From assembly GCA_023205875.1 (NCBI GenBank), contig CP060767.1:434001-498000 (forward strand): a stretch of DNA of 64,000 nt, given 5' to 3'. Positions 39,710-49,922 of the stretch are shown piece after piece. Position numbers and translations under genes: made by a program. How positions within the stretch are numbered: the first letter of the stretch is position 1; every line of letters starts with the position of its first letter. Under the pieces are notes generated by a model. That model made no database searches and was not told the DNA's origin. It worked only from the letters and a program-made list of their open reading frames with translations. This DNA comes from Chloropicon primus. Lineage: Eukaryota; Chlorophyta; Chloropicophyceae; Chloropicales; Chloropicaceae.

Positions 39710-40705
39710 ATGATGAGAGGTGGGCTAAGAGTGGCGAGGTTGTTGGGTGTGGAGGTGGCGCCATGGACGGGTCTCGGGTGGAAGGCCACCCCTCTGAAAA
39801 GCGACGCCCGGTTTTATGCCGCGTACAAGGCGAAGGAGATGACCAAAGAGAACAGGAGGTACCACTGGATCGAGCCTGAAGCGGAGAGGTTGATTGCGAG
39901 GGCGTACGCGAGGCACAAGACGCTGGTCGAGAGAGACGTGGCGATGCCGAACGGGTGGCGATCGTTCCCGCCCTCGATATCGCTGAAGGATTTGGAGAGC
40001 GAGGCGATCGCGAAGGAGTACCACTACGAGCCGAGGACGCTGGGGGACCGGATCGCCAAGAAGCTCGTGGATGGGGGGGAGAAGCTGATGGAGCTCTTCT
40101 TCCGCGAGAAGTACGACCACCACGCTGTGACTCTGGAGACCGTTGCAGCGGTGCCCGGAGTCGTGGGCGCTGCGCACAGGCACCTCAGGTCGCTGCGCTG
40201 CATGAAGCGCGACCACGGTTGGATCAATCCCCTCCAGGAGGAAGCAGAGAACGAGAGGATGCACCTCTTGATCTGGATGCAGCACACAAAACCCACGAGC
40301 TTTGAGAGGGCCTTTGTGATGTGCGCTCAAGGGGTTTACGTTGCGGCCTACAGCGTTCTGATGTTTTTGTCTCCCCGCACCGCTCACCGCACAGTTGGTT
40401 ACCTGGAAGAGGCGGCGCACAGAGCCTACACCGAGTATCTCGAGGCGGTGGACGAGGGGGCCATCCCAAATGTCCCTGCGGGAGACATCGCGAAGGCCTA
40501 CTATCGCTTGCCAGATGATGCCACCCTCCGAGACGTGATCTTACACGTGAGGGCGGACGAGTGCATGCACCGGGACTTCAACCACCACTTGGGCGATTTG
40601 TACGACAGCAATGAGCAGGACGAGTTCCCTGTAAAGATGGACGAGAATGCAAGCAAGGACGCCACCACCAACTCCAGACCTTCCTTAGAGAGAGACACGG
40701 CATAA
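39710..40705 (+). CDS. AOX: Mitochondrial alternative oxidase
   Basis: Alternative oxidase is the diiron ubiquinol oxidase of the inner mitochondrial membrane that bypasses complexes III and IV. The 331-residue product has all expected ligands: Glu143 in LETVAAVPG, Glu182 and His185 in ENERMHL, Glu233 in LEEAAH, and Glu284 and His287 in ADECMH. Spacings are close to those of the trypanosome enzyme (39, 51 and 51 residues between the glutamates). The first ~45 residues (MMRGGLRVARLLGVEVAPW) are basic with no early acidic residue, as in a mitochondrial presequence. I see no plant-type regulatory cysteine before the core. The gene has no coding introns; the repeat upstream may contribute a spliced leader. 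Confidence 0.95.
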   Translation: MMRGGLRVARLLGVEVAPWTGLGWKATPLKSDARFYAAYKAKEMTKENRRYHWIEPEAERLIARAYARHKTLVERDVAMPNGWRSFPPSISLKDLESEAIAKEYHYEPRTLGDRIAKKLVDGGEKLMELFFREKYDHHAVTLETVAAVPGVVGAAHRHLRSLRCMKRDHGWINPLQEEAENERMHLLIWMQHTKPTSFERAFVMCAQGVYVAAYSVLMFLSPRTAHRTVGYLEEAAHRAYTEYLEAVDEGAIPNVPAGDIAKAYYRLPDDATLRDVILHVRADECMHRDFNHHLGDLYDSNEQDEFPVKMDENASKDATTNSRPSLERDTA

Positions 40706-41313
40706 GTCGACAGAGCACTTTGGTTGGTGCCGTGAACATTCATTTCATTTCATTCCTTTGAGCGACTTTCAGGGCTCCTCACGCACTTGCGCTACCAGGC
40801 AGGATCTCAGTCCCTGGCTGCGTTTCGATTCACAACACAACACGGGGTCCTTCGCCACTCGTCCACCACCGACGACACTCCCTCTCTCTCTCTCTCTCTC
40901 TCTCGCGACCTTCACCCCCTTCACCCCCATCATCACTCCTCTTAATCACTGTCAAGTGAAAGAAAGAGCAATGCTCTGTTAGAAAGAAAGAGCACGACAC
41001 GATGCTTCTAACCCACCGCTTCCGCTACTCCTCTTGTCCCTCGGGCATCGCTCCTCGGCATCGGCATGGCCATCATCATCTCATCCACCCTTCCCCTCGC
41101 CCGGGCCCTTTTTCCCTCCAAAAGATTTGCTTTTTGCTCTCGGCGAGCGAGCGAAGGGGAAGCGAGGTGAGTCTAGGGCAAAGACGGACACTGTAAGGTG
41201 GCGTCGTGCGACGGAGGTGGTGACAGGCGGAAGCGTTACGCCTTCCTCTTTCGTTAGACACCTCTCGCGAAACGAGTGGAGGTCTCACGAACATGTTCTG
41301 ACACTGCATTGTT
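40706..41313. other. Intergenic/5' region of the TLC gene
   Basis: The region holds a CT dinucleotide tract near 40881-40905 and no confirmed gene in its first half. From 41034 one frame runs to 41534 with acidic, GC3-rich coding-like sequence at its end (see the TLC entry), so exon sequence of that gene may begin within this stretch. Confidence 0.4.
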
Positions 41314-42555
41314 ATGCCAAAAGTGGGTTGTTTGGTTTGGAGAGCCATGAGAGTGGAGTGCATGACGAGGACGAGGACGACGAGGGGGAGGAGCGGACCG
41401 AGGGCGAGGACATCGTCGTGGTCAGCGGCGAGGACATCGAGGAGTGCGACGCATCTGCCGAGGTGCGAAGGAGGAGGGAACGGAGGGAGGAACGGGAACC
41501 AAGGGAAGAGGTTTGTTGGGGATCACGGGGATGATGATGATCGTGCCGGGCGTCACGAAGAGTTTCGTGGATTAGTGTATGGCCTCGGTGCTCTCGGAGT
41601 ATCAGCGGTTTTGACTTCCTCTTCCACTTCGGGTGCGAGGGATGTGGCTCTGGCTGCGGACGTGCCCGAAGCAAGTGACCTAGCTGTGTGGCTGAGCCAG
41701 ATCACCGCGGCCATCAAGGGAAGAGGGAAGCAACCAGAGGTGGCGATGAAAGCGACGCCGGACAGGGCGACCAAGCTCCTTATCGGGAAGGGGTCATCTT
41801 GCGCCGGCGTTGCCTTCATGTGGAAAACTCTGCTTTGCTGGTGCACGGAAGACGTTGAACTGGCGAGCACGGCCACAGACCTGGGTTTCCTTTCCTTTTT
41901 GGGCTGCTTCGCGCTTCACGCCATCAAGGATGAATTCAGTAACTGCAGAACCTTCTTGCTCCAAGCCTGCCTCTCTCACATCTTTCTCGAAACTGTTTTC
42001 GATATGGGGGTGCTGAAGATGCTGGAGCCGGAGGCCAAGCGGAGAATATCGTGGGACATGGTGATACACCACATCGGGTCTTTGGCAACTGGGATATATT
42101 GCACCCGCGTGGGAGGTGGGAAGTTCTCCACAGGCGACTTTCTGAAGCAGGGTGCGAGGCTTGCTTGCACGGAGATCACGACCGGCTTTCCTGTCGCATT
42201 CAAAGCTGCCATCAAGAACAAGAGGTTCAGGGGGAAGAGGAGAACGTTCTTTGCCGCCGCGATGCCGATCGCGTTTGTCTGGAGAAGCCTTCACACCCTC
42301 GATGTCATGAGGTCGTTCTTGCGAACGGTCGAGGAGTGCGGTGGCAGGAAGGCCATCCCAAGCAAGTGGCTGGGAGCAAGTTGCTTTGGTTCGGTTGTGG
42401 GTTGCAACATGTATTGGACGATTCGGATCCTTAGCGGCGTGGTGAGGACGCTTGCAGGCAAAGGAAAGTTGGGGAAGGGCAAGGGGAAGAAGGAAAAGGA
42501 GGAGGACGAGAAGAAAGGCAAAAGCGAAGGAAAGAATGACGCCCGCAGTGAGTAG
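41314..42555 (+). CDS. TLC-domain multi-pass membrane protein
   Basis: The TLC (TRAM-LAG1-CLN8) fold occurs in ceramide synthases and lipid-sensing membrane proteins of the ER. From about 41576 the frame encodes a hydrophobic core with the paired-histidine motif VIHHIGSLATG, an EITTGFPVAFKAA segment like the family's E-x-T/S-T-P-F, and several membrane helices, then a Lys/Glu-rich cytosolic tail. The 5' end is unresolved. In this frame the first ~85 codons are unconvincing, whereas another frame (41034-41534) encodes an acidic stretch DEDEDDEGEE and DIVVVSGEDIEE with coding-like third positions. Either a short intron near 41515-41575 (weak donor GTTGGG) or an indel joins them. Without the LAG1 motif details I would not call it a ceramide synthase. 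Confidence 0.7.
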   Translation: MPKVGCLVWRAMRVECMTRTRTTRGRSGPRARTSSWSAARTSRSATHLPRCEGGGNGGRNGNQGKRFVGDHGDDDDRAGRHEEFRGLVYGLGALGVSAVLTSSSTSGARDVALAADVPEASDLAVWLSQITAAIKGRGKQPEVAMKATPDRATKLLIGKGSSCAGVAFMWKTLLCWCTEDVELASTATDLGFLSFLGCFALHAIKDEFSNCRTFLLQACLSHIFLETVFDMGVLKMLEPEAKRRISWDMVIHHIGSLATGIYCTRVGGGKFSTGDFLKQGARLACTEITTGFPVAFKAAIKNKRFRGKRRTFFAAAMPIAFVWRSLHTLDVMRSFLRTVEECGGRKAIPSKWLGASCFGSVVGCNMYWTIRILSGVVRTLAGKGKLGKGKGKKEKEEDEKKGKSEGKNDARSE

Positions 42556-42669
42556 TAAAAATGTTAATAATTCTGAAAAACAAAAAGTGCTAGTACTACA
42601 AAGACGAACGATTATTTCTTGCTCCACACAGAGTGTGAGCGGCAGCCCTCTTCTGGTGCGTGCTGGGGG

Positions 42670-44323
42670 TCACAATTCACTTTCCGGGGAGTGAAGAATC
42701 TTGCCGCTCGTGAAGAGGAGCTTCCCCCTGCTGAAATGAAAGCGGGGGCCGTTGGTGTACAAAACGTGGCTAATGACGCAAATCATGAGCATGTAAAGGC
42801 ACGTGGTTGCCACGGCGAGCGCAGGTTTCACCTCCAGAGTATTGCCCATGGAATTGACAAGTCCCACCAGCAAGTTTGCCACAATGAAGGTAACGAACGC
42901 GAATTTGTTGACGGCCCTGAACAGGTGCAGCTTCTGGTATTGATCGAGCACCAGCCTGGCTAGGTAGCACGTGCAAAGCCAGGTGAGGTTATTCGCTAGA
43001 ACCCAAAAAATGTACGCCGCGTTCACAGACCGTCTCGAAACTCTCTCCAACGAGGCATCCAGAAACCAGCCAAGGCCCCAGCACACGGCAGTGAATGCGA
43101 TTGTGCAGTACACGTGCGTGTAGACCGTACTCCTCTTCTGGTCCTGTGTGGTACGTCGAAGCTCCGTAAGGGTGCGCATTTTTGAGAAGCAGGCAAAAAA
43201 TCTTGCCAAACAGTGCAGACTCGCGTAGCCAACAAGGCTGATGATCCCTTCCTTGTTCAGGGAGAAGAGATTGCCCCAGTCTCTGTCGTGCGTGTTAACG
43301 TAAGCGTTCACTCCAAAGGCGACAAGGGCAGTTTGGTAGGAAACCGCGATGGTGATGCCAAGGAGTCCACATGCTTTGGTTGGAATCGCCAGGGCGAATA
43401 GCTTGACGACCGCCAGCGTCAGGAAAAAGTTCCAATGCACTCCATACTCCCCCACATGCTCGTGATAGGAGATCGCCTTCACTGCAATGATTCTTAGCAT
43501 GCCAACTGCTGCCAACTGGAGTGAATTCCAAAGCCCCTGCTTCTTGCCATCGCCTAGGAGGCCTCTGCCCTTGCTTGGCGTGTCCGCCCTCGTAAAGAGG
43601 GCGTCAGAAACGATGAAGGACCCAACCCCAACGTCCATGAGGCCAGTGCCGTAGTGCTCCGCCTTTGCAAACCGCCTCGGAAAGATCTGCGAAGCACGAT
43701 GATTCCCACCAGTCAGTCAGGCACTCCGCGAACACACTCGTAGACGACGACGAGGGCGACGGGCGGGCTGACGAGCTTACCTTGAAGTCCACAGCCAGAA
43801 TGCTTATGAAAGTATACAGGCAGAGAATGGACCGATACTCTGTAAGGGAATCCCATACAAACGAACTGGATTGGATCACGTCGACAGGCGCCTTTCTCGG
43901 CGGAGGAGAAGAAAAACTGCCCGGACTTCCATTGCCATAACGTTTCTCCTTGGCGTGTCCGAGCACCTGCTGAGTCTGCTTCGTTCTCACAACACCGACG
44001 CAAGCAAGAATCAAAAGCATGACGCACATCTCGCCACTGTGGTCAGAGAGCATAGTCAGCCCCAGAACTCCCGGCACGACGACGGCGGCGAAGTCCACCA
44101 GCAGGGCTCTCCAAGTCTTCTCCTCCTCCCGCAGCGCAAGAGGTGACTTGCTCGGGTACGGGAAGCACCCCGACACACTCTTCCGTAAGATGAACGCACA
44201 TGGTATAATCAAAGTCACCACCAGTACTTCCTTGAACGTTGTCCCCTCCAGGTTGCTCACGAAGTTCTCCTTCAAGGCCTTCACGTCCCCCAGTTTCTCT
44301 AACCGTACGAACCAACCCATCAT
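42670..44323 (-). CDS. PIGW: PIGW/Gwt1, GPI inositol acyltransferase
   Basis: PIG-W acylates the inositol of GlcN-PI during GPI-anchor synthesis in the ER. Exon 1 is 43781-44323 and exon 2 42670-43686. The 94-bp GT-AG intron joins ISILAVDFK to IFPRRFAKAEHYGTGLMDVGVGSF, the family's signature block. The product has 519 residues, close to the ~500 of animals and yeast, with about a dozen hydrophobic helices. It has EYGVHWNFFLTLA, another conserved loop, and an NNLTWLCTCYLAR segment near the C-terminus. The stop is 114 bp from the TLC gene stop. Confidence 0.92.
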
Positions 44324-45482
44324 TCATTCCATCCATTCATTCCATCCATCCATTCATTCATAAGCAAGCGAGCAAGCGGATCCACAACAAAACAACCGTC
44401 CCTCCTCTTCAAAACACAAACGCACACACACCCTGTGATGAGTCAAGATGAGTCACGAACAAGAGGAAGGTGGAGTCATGAACATGAACATGAACATGAA
44501 CAAACAGTCAGTTTGTGTTCAGTTTTGGTTTAGGGTTTTGTTTGACCTCCGACGAATGGTGTTTTTCTTGGTTCACGTTCCAATCGGTCGGATCCGTCGG
44601 ACGCGAAGAGGATGAGGATGAGGATGAACCTTCCGCTTCTTCCACGAATGGTCACGGCTCGTCCGTTGCTTCACTCACCTCAACTACCTCAAATGCCTCA
44701 CCCCGTCACCGTACGCTGTCCTTGGACAAAGGAAAGGCTCGTTCGAAAGAGGAAGAGGAAGACGATCGCAAGTGATCGATCGCGAGTCGCGAGTCGCGAT
44801 GATCGCGCCCTCTTGCCTCTCCACTCCACCGCCGCTACCTCCTCGATCGCGGCGCCCCGTTCGCGTTCTGATCGCTTGATGATCAATCGTAGTTTTTGGC
44901 GGGGAACGAGGAGAATGGCGATCGCGATCGATCGCGCTTTGATCGTTATGTTATCGTCTCGTGGGTGGCGCAAGGTGGAGTTGGGGTGGAGGAGAGGGTG
45001 ACAAGTCGAAAGGATACATCGCGAGCTTTCGTTTGATACCTCGCTTGCCCTGTGATTCGTTTGGAGGAAGGAGCTTGGAAGCGGAGAAGAAGGATTCCAT
45101 CGTCGTCGTCCGAAGGAGAGAGAGGCAGTAGCGAGGACGAGGGAGAGGGAGAGAGGGGGGGGGAGGAGAAAGCAGCGGGAGGACGGGATACGTGTCGTCG
45201 CGATCTTTCGATTGAGTGGTCGCTTGACTCGTTTGGCGTCCGAAGCGAGTGATGGAAGAGCAAAGTCGGGATTGCGAGGACAGTGACGTGACCATCAGCG
45301 GGAGGAGGGGAGAGGACAGCGGTGCGGTGGGGTGACCAACGCGTGGTGTCAAACGAAACGGAGCGCCGTCTCCAGGGCTTTCGGTTGGTGTCAAACTCGC
45401 TTGACTTGGCTCGTGCTGGAGTCCGCTTTGTTTGCTGAGGAGGGAGAGCGAGGGAAAGGAAAGGAAAGGGCGAGGCGTGAAG
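44324..45482. other. Intergenic region with unassigned coding-like patches
   Basis: It contains CATCCATTC repeats next to the PIGW start, an (ATGAAC)4 run near 44478, GATCGATCGCG-rich sequence, and a patch at ~44585-44775 whose plus frame reads REEDEDEDEPSASS followed by a Ser/Thr-rich stretch and ends in EEEEDDRK. That patch, or another Arg/Ser/Glu-rich frame at 45052-45252, could be an upstream exon of the gene at 45483. I cannot join either by convincing splice sites. Confidence 0.35.
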
Positions 45483-46189
45483 ATGAAGACGTTACCGAAG
45501 AGAGCGAATCGGGGGAAGGGTCCAGAGAGGCTGTCGACGGACGCGGCGTGGTCCATGGTGATGGAGAAGATGGTGCTGAACAGGAACAAGAGGAAGAGTA
45601 GGATTGAGAAGGGGCAACCGTCAAGGCGATACAGGAAGTTAGCTTCGATAGCGCTTCTGATACGGTGAGTCTTTTTGTGGTTTTGAAACGTCTTGGTGGC
45701 CGGGTCTAACTCTTTGCTTGGTTCTGGTTTTGAAGGCGAGGTGGGAACAGCAGGGTGCTGGGGGACATCAAGTTGACTCCCGTGGACCTGAACCCAGGGG
45801 AGAGAAAAGCTCAAATCATCCGAGACCGGACGTACCTCCTTCTGCCCTTCGCGGGCGACAAAGGGGCAAAATTGGGTCAGCGAGACGCTGTAGGTGCAGC
45901 AGTCATCGCAAGTGCGAAGGCGAGAAAGAGGAGCGTGGGTCAGTCGCCTCAACTCTCAAAAAGGGTTGAGGGAGCCGTTTTCTCTCTCCTCAACAGGAGA
46001 CGCAGTGTTATGTCCGAGGAGTCACTTCAGGAGTCGTCTTCAGTATCGGTGGTGGAGATCCTGTCCAGCGATGAGGAGGCGGAGGAGGTACAGAGCGAGA
46101 AAGTCTGGTGTGACCTCGACAGCATCAAACCTGCAGACCTTCGAAAGATGGTCGACGAGGATAATAATAATGTACCGATGAAAATGTAG
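45483..46189 (+). CDS. Small basic protein with SUMO-interaction-like motif
   Basis: Exon 1 is 45483-45664 and exon 2 45736-46189. The 71-bp intron (GTGAGT ... TTTTGAAG) restores LLIRRGGNSRVLGDIKLTP and gives 211 residues. The N-terminal half is strongly basic (MKTLPKRANRGKG, NRNKRKSRIEK), as in nucleic-acid-binding or nucleolar proteins. The C-terminal half carries VSVVEILSSDEEAEE, a hydrophobic core followed by serines and acidic residues that matches the SUMO-interaction motif pattern. No enzyme domain is recognised. The location is probably nuclear, by inference only. An upstream start is possible. Confidence 0.6.
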
Positions 46190-46644
46190 ACTAGAGCGTT
46201 GTCTCGCACGTCATGTGGAAGAGGGACGGAGAAGAGAATATGGGTGTGTCGGGGCGCGATGATTCACTCCTTGTATACGTGGTTTCGTTTTAAGTAGAGG
46301 AAAAGCGTACATCATCTAAGAGCAAGATAAAATTATTTTCTGCACCAGCCTCGTGTAAGATACAAGTTTCTTCTCCGCTTGGCAGGGTGAAAAGAACAAA
46401 AGTTTCCTCCCACGTTCAAGGAAGAAAGGGAGCTTCCTGCCGCCGCCATGCTCCTCCACATGTTATCAACCCCTCCTCGTCTGCATTTCTGTGAAGAAAA
46501 ATAGACTGAAACCAAAACTAAAACCAGGCGGCGGTGTGCACACGCGCCCCCAAAGACTCGGAGGATATGACAATATAGAGGAGGTCTAAGCGGCGCGAGA
46601 GAGACTTCTGAGTGCAAGTACCCATCTCCTCCTCACAGCCGGAA
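46190..46644. other. 3' region between converging genes
   Basis: It is untranslated and 3'-flanking sequence of the basic-protein gene and the HCN-like channel gene. I see no gene or repeat in it. Confidence 0.5.
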
Positions 46645-48417
46645 TCAGTGGAGCTCGTTGTCCGTCTTCTCGCACTCCGTCTCCGTCATGTCTTGATCGC
46701 CATCTCCAATGTCCTTCACTTCTACGTTGATTCCGCTGGAATGGACCTTTCTCGCTTCAGCGATCTGCCTCATGACCGCAAGCAGCTCGGGGTAAACCTC
46801 GACGATGTCCTGGAAATCTATCTTGTCGAGGGTGTAGAGCTTCGTCCACGTAGTGCACTTTGCAGTTCCCGTTCTCGTCTTGATCTCGTCGAAGATCATT
46901 GGGAACTCGCCAAAGTAACTGCCGTCGGACAAAGTTGTGATGAGGTTGCTCTCCTTGCTCAGGATCTGCACCTCGCCCTTCAAGATGAAGTACATCTCCT
47001 CCGCCATCTGGCCCGCGATGTAGACCACCTCGTTGGCCAAGCAGCTCATCGGCTTCAGGTTCGAAACCACCGTTCTCACAATCGCTGGATGGCAAAGCTT
47101 GAAAATAGGCACCCTGTTGAGCAAGTACTCGGATCGGAACATCTTAATGTCGCCAGAGAGACCCCTGGGAAGCTGCGAAAGCAGCTCATTCTCTTCGAAC
47201 ACCTTCCTGGTGTGCCACCTGTGTTCGAAGTACTTGAAGACTCTGTCTCTAATCTCCTTTGGAAGTTGTCTGTACTGCGAGTACTGCCTCCAGATGTCGA
47301 TCTTCTCCTTGAAAGCAGCACCGGAATGATCCATGGACAAAACGATGGAAGCAATGATACCGACGAGGACCACATAGAACGAGGCCCCCACAACCATCGA
47401 GAGAATAGTGATGAAGACCTCGGCGTCTGTGAAAGGAGCAGTGGATTCACCGTGAGACCCGTAACCAATGCAAAGCATATGCGAAAGGGCGTTGAAGACA
47501 GCAACAGTGTATTTTGTTGATGGCTTGGCAAACTCCAGATCATTCCTCGTCACCCAGGACTCCTCTGGGAACTCCTCGATCCTTGCGGCGAGATACTGTA
47601 CACACGCGTTCGTGTGGGCGAACAGCAGAATGACGCCCACTAGCTTTCCCACCCGGAGAACGTTTGCGTCCACCTTAATCTGATCCTCCCACTTTGAGAT
47701 GTATGAGACCAGCCTTGGCAGCCTAAACATGTTTCTAAAGATGGACTCTAAGCGAAAGACCAAACTCGTTTGCCCGTACCTCAAGCTCCTATTCAGGAAC
47801 ATCAACATATCTATCGGTGTGCTGCTGTACAGGTCAACGATAAACCTCTTTCTCAAATAATGCCTCCTCACTTGCTGAACTCTCATCTCAATCATTCCAC
47901 CGTCATTGTACCCCGTGTGAAAGTTCATGACCAGGTCTATAATGCAAACCAGGTTGATCACCTTGTCCAGGACGTACAGTCCATCCACCTGTCCAGACCG
48001 AAAGGCGCAGTACAGAGGCCAGTAAGCGAGCGAGAACAACACCGTAACAATAAAGAGGCCATCCCACTTTGCTCTAGCCCCGCCCTTTGGCTGAAAAGCA
48101 ACTTGCGCCACGTCCGAGTGTTTTCCATCGTCATCCAGGTTATAACTCGTCCCGAAAATTAGGGACAACACGTCCCTCTTCTTGCCGTCCAGCTGCAGGG
48201 CACCGAGTTTCGCTTGCTCTTCCAACTTGCTTGGACTGGACGAGAAGCTTATCCTTTCATTGTCCACGAGGGCCGACCCCTCGTCCCCGGAGTCTTTCGT
48301 GTCCTTCACAGAAGGCGCAGCCCTTTCCTCAATCTCTCCACTGATGCTAAAGGTCTTGATGGAAGAAGACCGACCAGGCCCCTCGTCCTCCTTTTTGTTC
48401 TGTGTCAAGTGAGCCAT
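46645..48417 (-). CDS. HCN/CNG-like cation channel with cyclic-nucleotide-binding domain
   Basis: The 590-residue product has a Ser/acid-rich N-terminus (~1-110), six membrane segments (~115-385), a C-linker and a C-terminal cyclic-nucleotide-binding domain (~440-555). The selectivity filter at Cys316 reads CIGYG, the HCN-channel wording, which suggests K+/Na+ permeability rather than strict K+ selectivity. S4 is short, with spaced arginines (VFRLESIFRNMFRLPRLVS), fewer than in animal HCN channels. The phosphate-binding cassette reads SYFGEFPMIFDEIKTRTGTAK, keeping the Gly-Glu pair and an arginine, so nucleotide binding is plausible. It probably sits in the plasma or ciliary membrane. No introns are seen. 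Confidence 0.85.
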   Translation of the reverse strand: MAHLTQNKKEDEGPGRSSSIKTFSISGEIEERAAPSVKDTKDSGDEGSALVDNERISFSSSPSKLEEQAKLGALQLDGKKRDVLSLIFGTSYNLDDDGKHSDVAQVAFQPKGGARAKWDGLFIVTVLFSLAYWPLYCAFRSGQVDGLYVLDKVINLVCIIDLVMNFHTGYNDGGMIEMRVQQVRRHYLRKRFIVDLYSSTPIDMLMFLNRSLRYGQTSLVFRLESIFRNMFRLPRLVSYISKWEDQIKVDANVLRVGKLVGVILLFAHTNACVQYLAARIEEFPEESWVTRNDLEFAKPSTKYTVAVFNALSHMLCIGYGSHGESTAPFTDAEVFITILSMVVGASFYVVLVGIIASIVLSMDHSGAAFKEKIDIWRQYSQYRQLPKEIRDRVFKYFEHRWHTRKVFEENELLSQLPRGLSGDIKMFRSEYLLNRVPIFKLCHPAIVRTVVSNLKPMSCLANEVVYIAGQMAEEMYFILKGEVQILSKESNLITTLSDGSYFGEFPMIFDEIKTRTGTAKCTTWTKLYTLDKIDFQDIVEVYPELLAVMRQIAEARKVHSSGINVEVKDIGDGDQDMTETECEKTDNELH

Positions 48418-49922
48418 CTTCCCCTATGACTATATAAGTATTCCCCACGGTCTCAAACCACAAGACAGCCCCTTCTAGCTTCTATTCTCAGAGTAGTATC
48501 TTCAGCACTTGATTCCGTCCGTGCTTGAGCATGTCTTTGCTCCACAACCTAGAAGCTCTTCAACTTCTGTCCTCCTCTCTCTTCTCCTCCACTTCTTGTT
48601 TCCCCAATGCCCCGACAAAAAAGCCAAAGGTCTCCTGGGCAGGCAGCAAAGTCCACGTCCGCTCGGTTCACACACGCTGCGCCGCTCCTTGGGTTGAGAA
48701 TTCTGCAGGTGTTGACTCAAGCTCTTTGGGTTTTTTCCCGTCACTTGAACCTCAAACGTTTTTTTCTTCTTGTCAAACTCAACCTCAAACCACAACAAGA
48801 AGATGGGTCTTGCCTCGAGACAACTCACAGTCTCTCGAGAGTTTGACTTGCAGTGGATAGACGCGCACAGACCAAAGTGTTTGGCCTTTCCCACGCACGA
48901 ACACGCACGAGCAAAGTGTGTGAAGCCTTCCAAAGTCGGCGGGTCTAGAGCAAGAGAAAGAGAGAAAGAGAGAAAGAGAGAAAGACAAGTCCAAGGTCTT
49001 GGCGTCAACCCTTTGGCCCGTCCCCTTGGTGCTCCTCCAGTTCCACGGTGTGAGATTCTCACACTTTTCTCGAACAACCCACGGACACCTTCGCTTTCGA
49101 GTGGAGGACTAATACCATAACCAACTTCCAGGTGTTCGACTGCGAAGAGGAAGAGGAAGAGATAGAGAAAGGAAGAAAAGAGCCACGCGACCTCGCCAAC
49201 GAGCTTCACAACCACCTTACTGAAGAGGGCGAGGGAATCTTCCACGAGCAAAGAGGAACGAGGAACGAGGAACGAGGAAGACCCTAGGAGAGAAGGAAAG
49301 GAAAAAGAAAACAAGGAAGAAAGAGGAGAGGAACACACGCCTCGTTCTTGTTGGAGTAGAGATTCCATACGATTGGAATACGATCCGATTGTGCGCTCGC
49401 AACGGCTCGATTCACTGGACGAACGCCATCGCCATCGCCATCCATCCCCTCCTCCGTACTCCTGTCTTGTTACGACACAACAACCAAGGAGGAAAAGAAA
49501 AAGAGAAAAGAAAACAAGGAAGAGAAAAGAAAGAGGAACACACGCCTCGTTCTCGTTCTCGTTCTCGTTCTCTTCTCTTCTCGTTCGCTCGCGCGCTCCT
49601 CGAACTCTACACCTGTCGAAATTTCCGCTTTTCTCTTGAGGGGAACGGCCAAGCCAGAGCGTAGGCCAAACCCAAGGCGCACTTGGTGTATCGGAGTCAC
49701 AACCGGCCACAAGCACCCGCCCACGCATACGCATACACCTCCGTGCCTCACTCACTCACTCACTCTCACACACACACACACACTCCTCTTGCGTGCCTGT
49801 GTTGAGAAGAGACGACGCAGGGAACTGAGGAGTATTAGTGGTGGTGTTGACTTGAGAGAAAGGTGTCAAGTGGTTTGCTTGGCTGTCCTGGTGGCTGTGG
49901 GTGACTGCTTGTGTCCAAGGAG
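48418..49922. other. 1.5-kb intergenic region, purine/pyrimidine-rich
   Basis: The divergent 5' flanks of the channel and the CFAP92-like gene. It contains GAAAGA and GGAACGA repeats, a duplicated purine-rich block (about 49245-49350 and 49480-49580), CTCACTCACTCA and CA tracts near 49745-49785. A 417-codon minus-strand frame (48502-49755) is low-complexity throughout (Asn-Glu and Phe-Leu-Ser runs) and I do not accept it as a gene. Confidence 0.5.

Noticed and set aside
38523-39789. Long minus-strand frames across the AOX upstream repeat
   Set aside because: They repeat because the DNA unit repeats at near multiples of three; the translation is the same Ser/Leu-rich phrase each time and overlaps the real AOX start.
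48502-49755. A 417-codon minus-strand open frame
   Set aside because: It is built of low-complexity runs (NENENE, FLFLVFF) mirroring purine/pyrimidine-rich DNA, has no domain-like segment and lies in a divergent promoter region.
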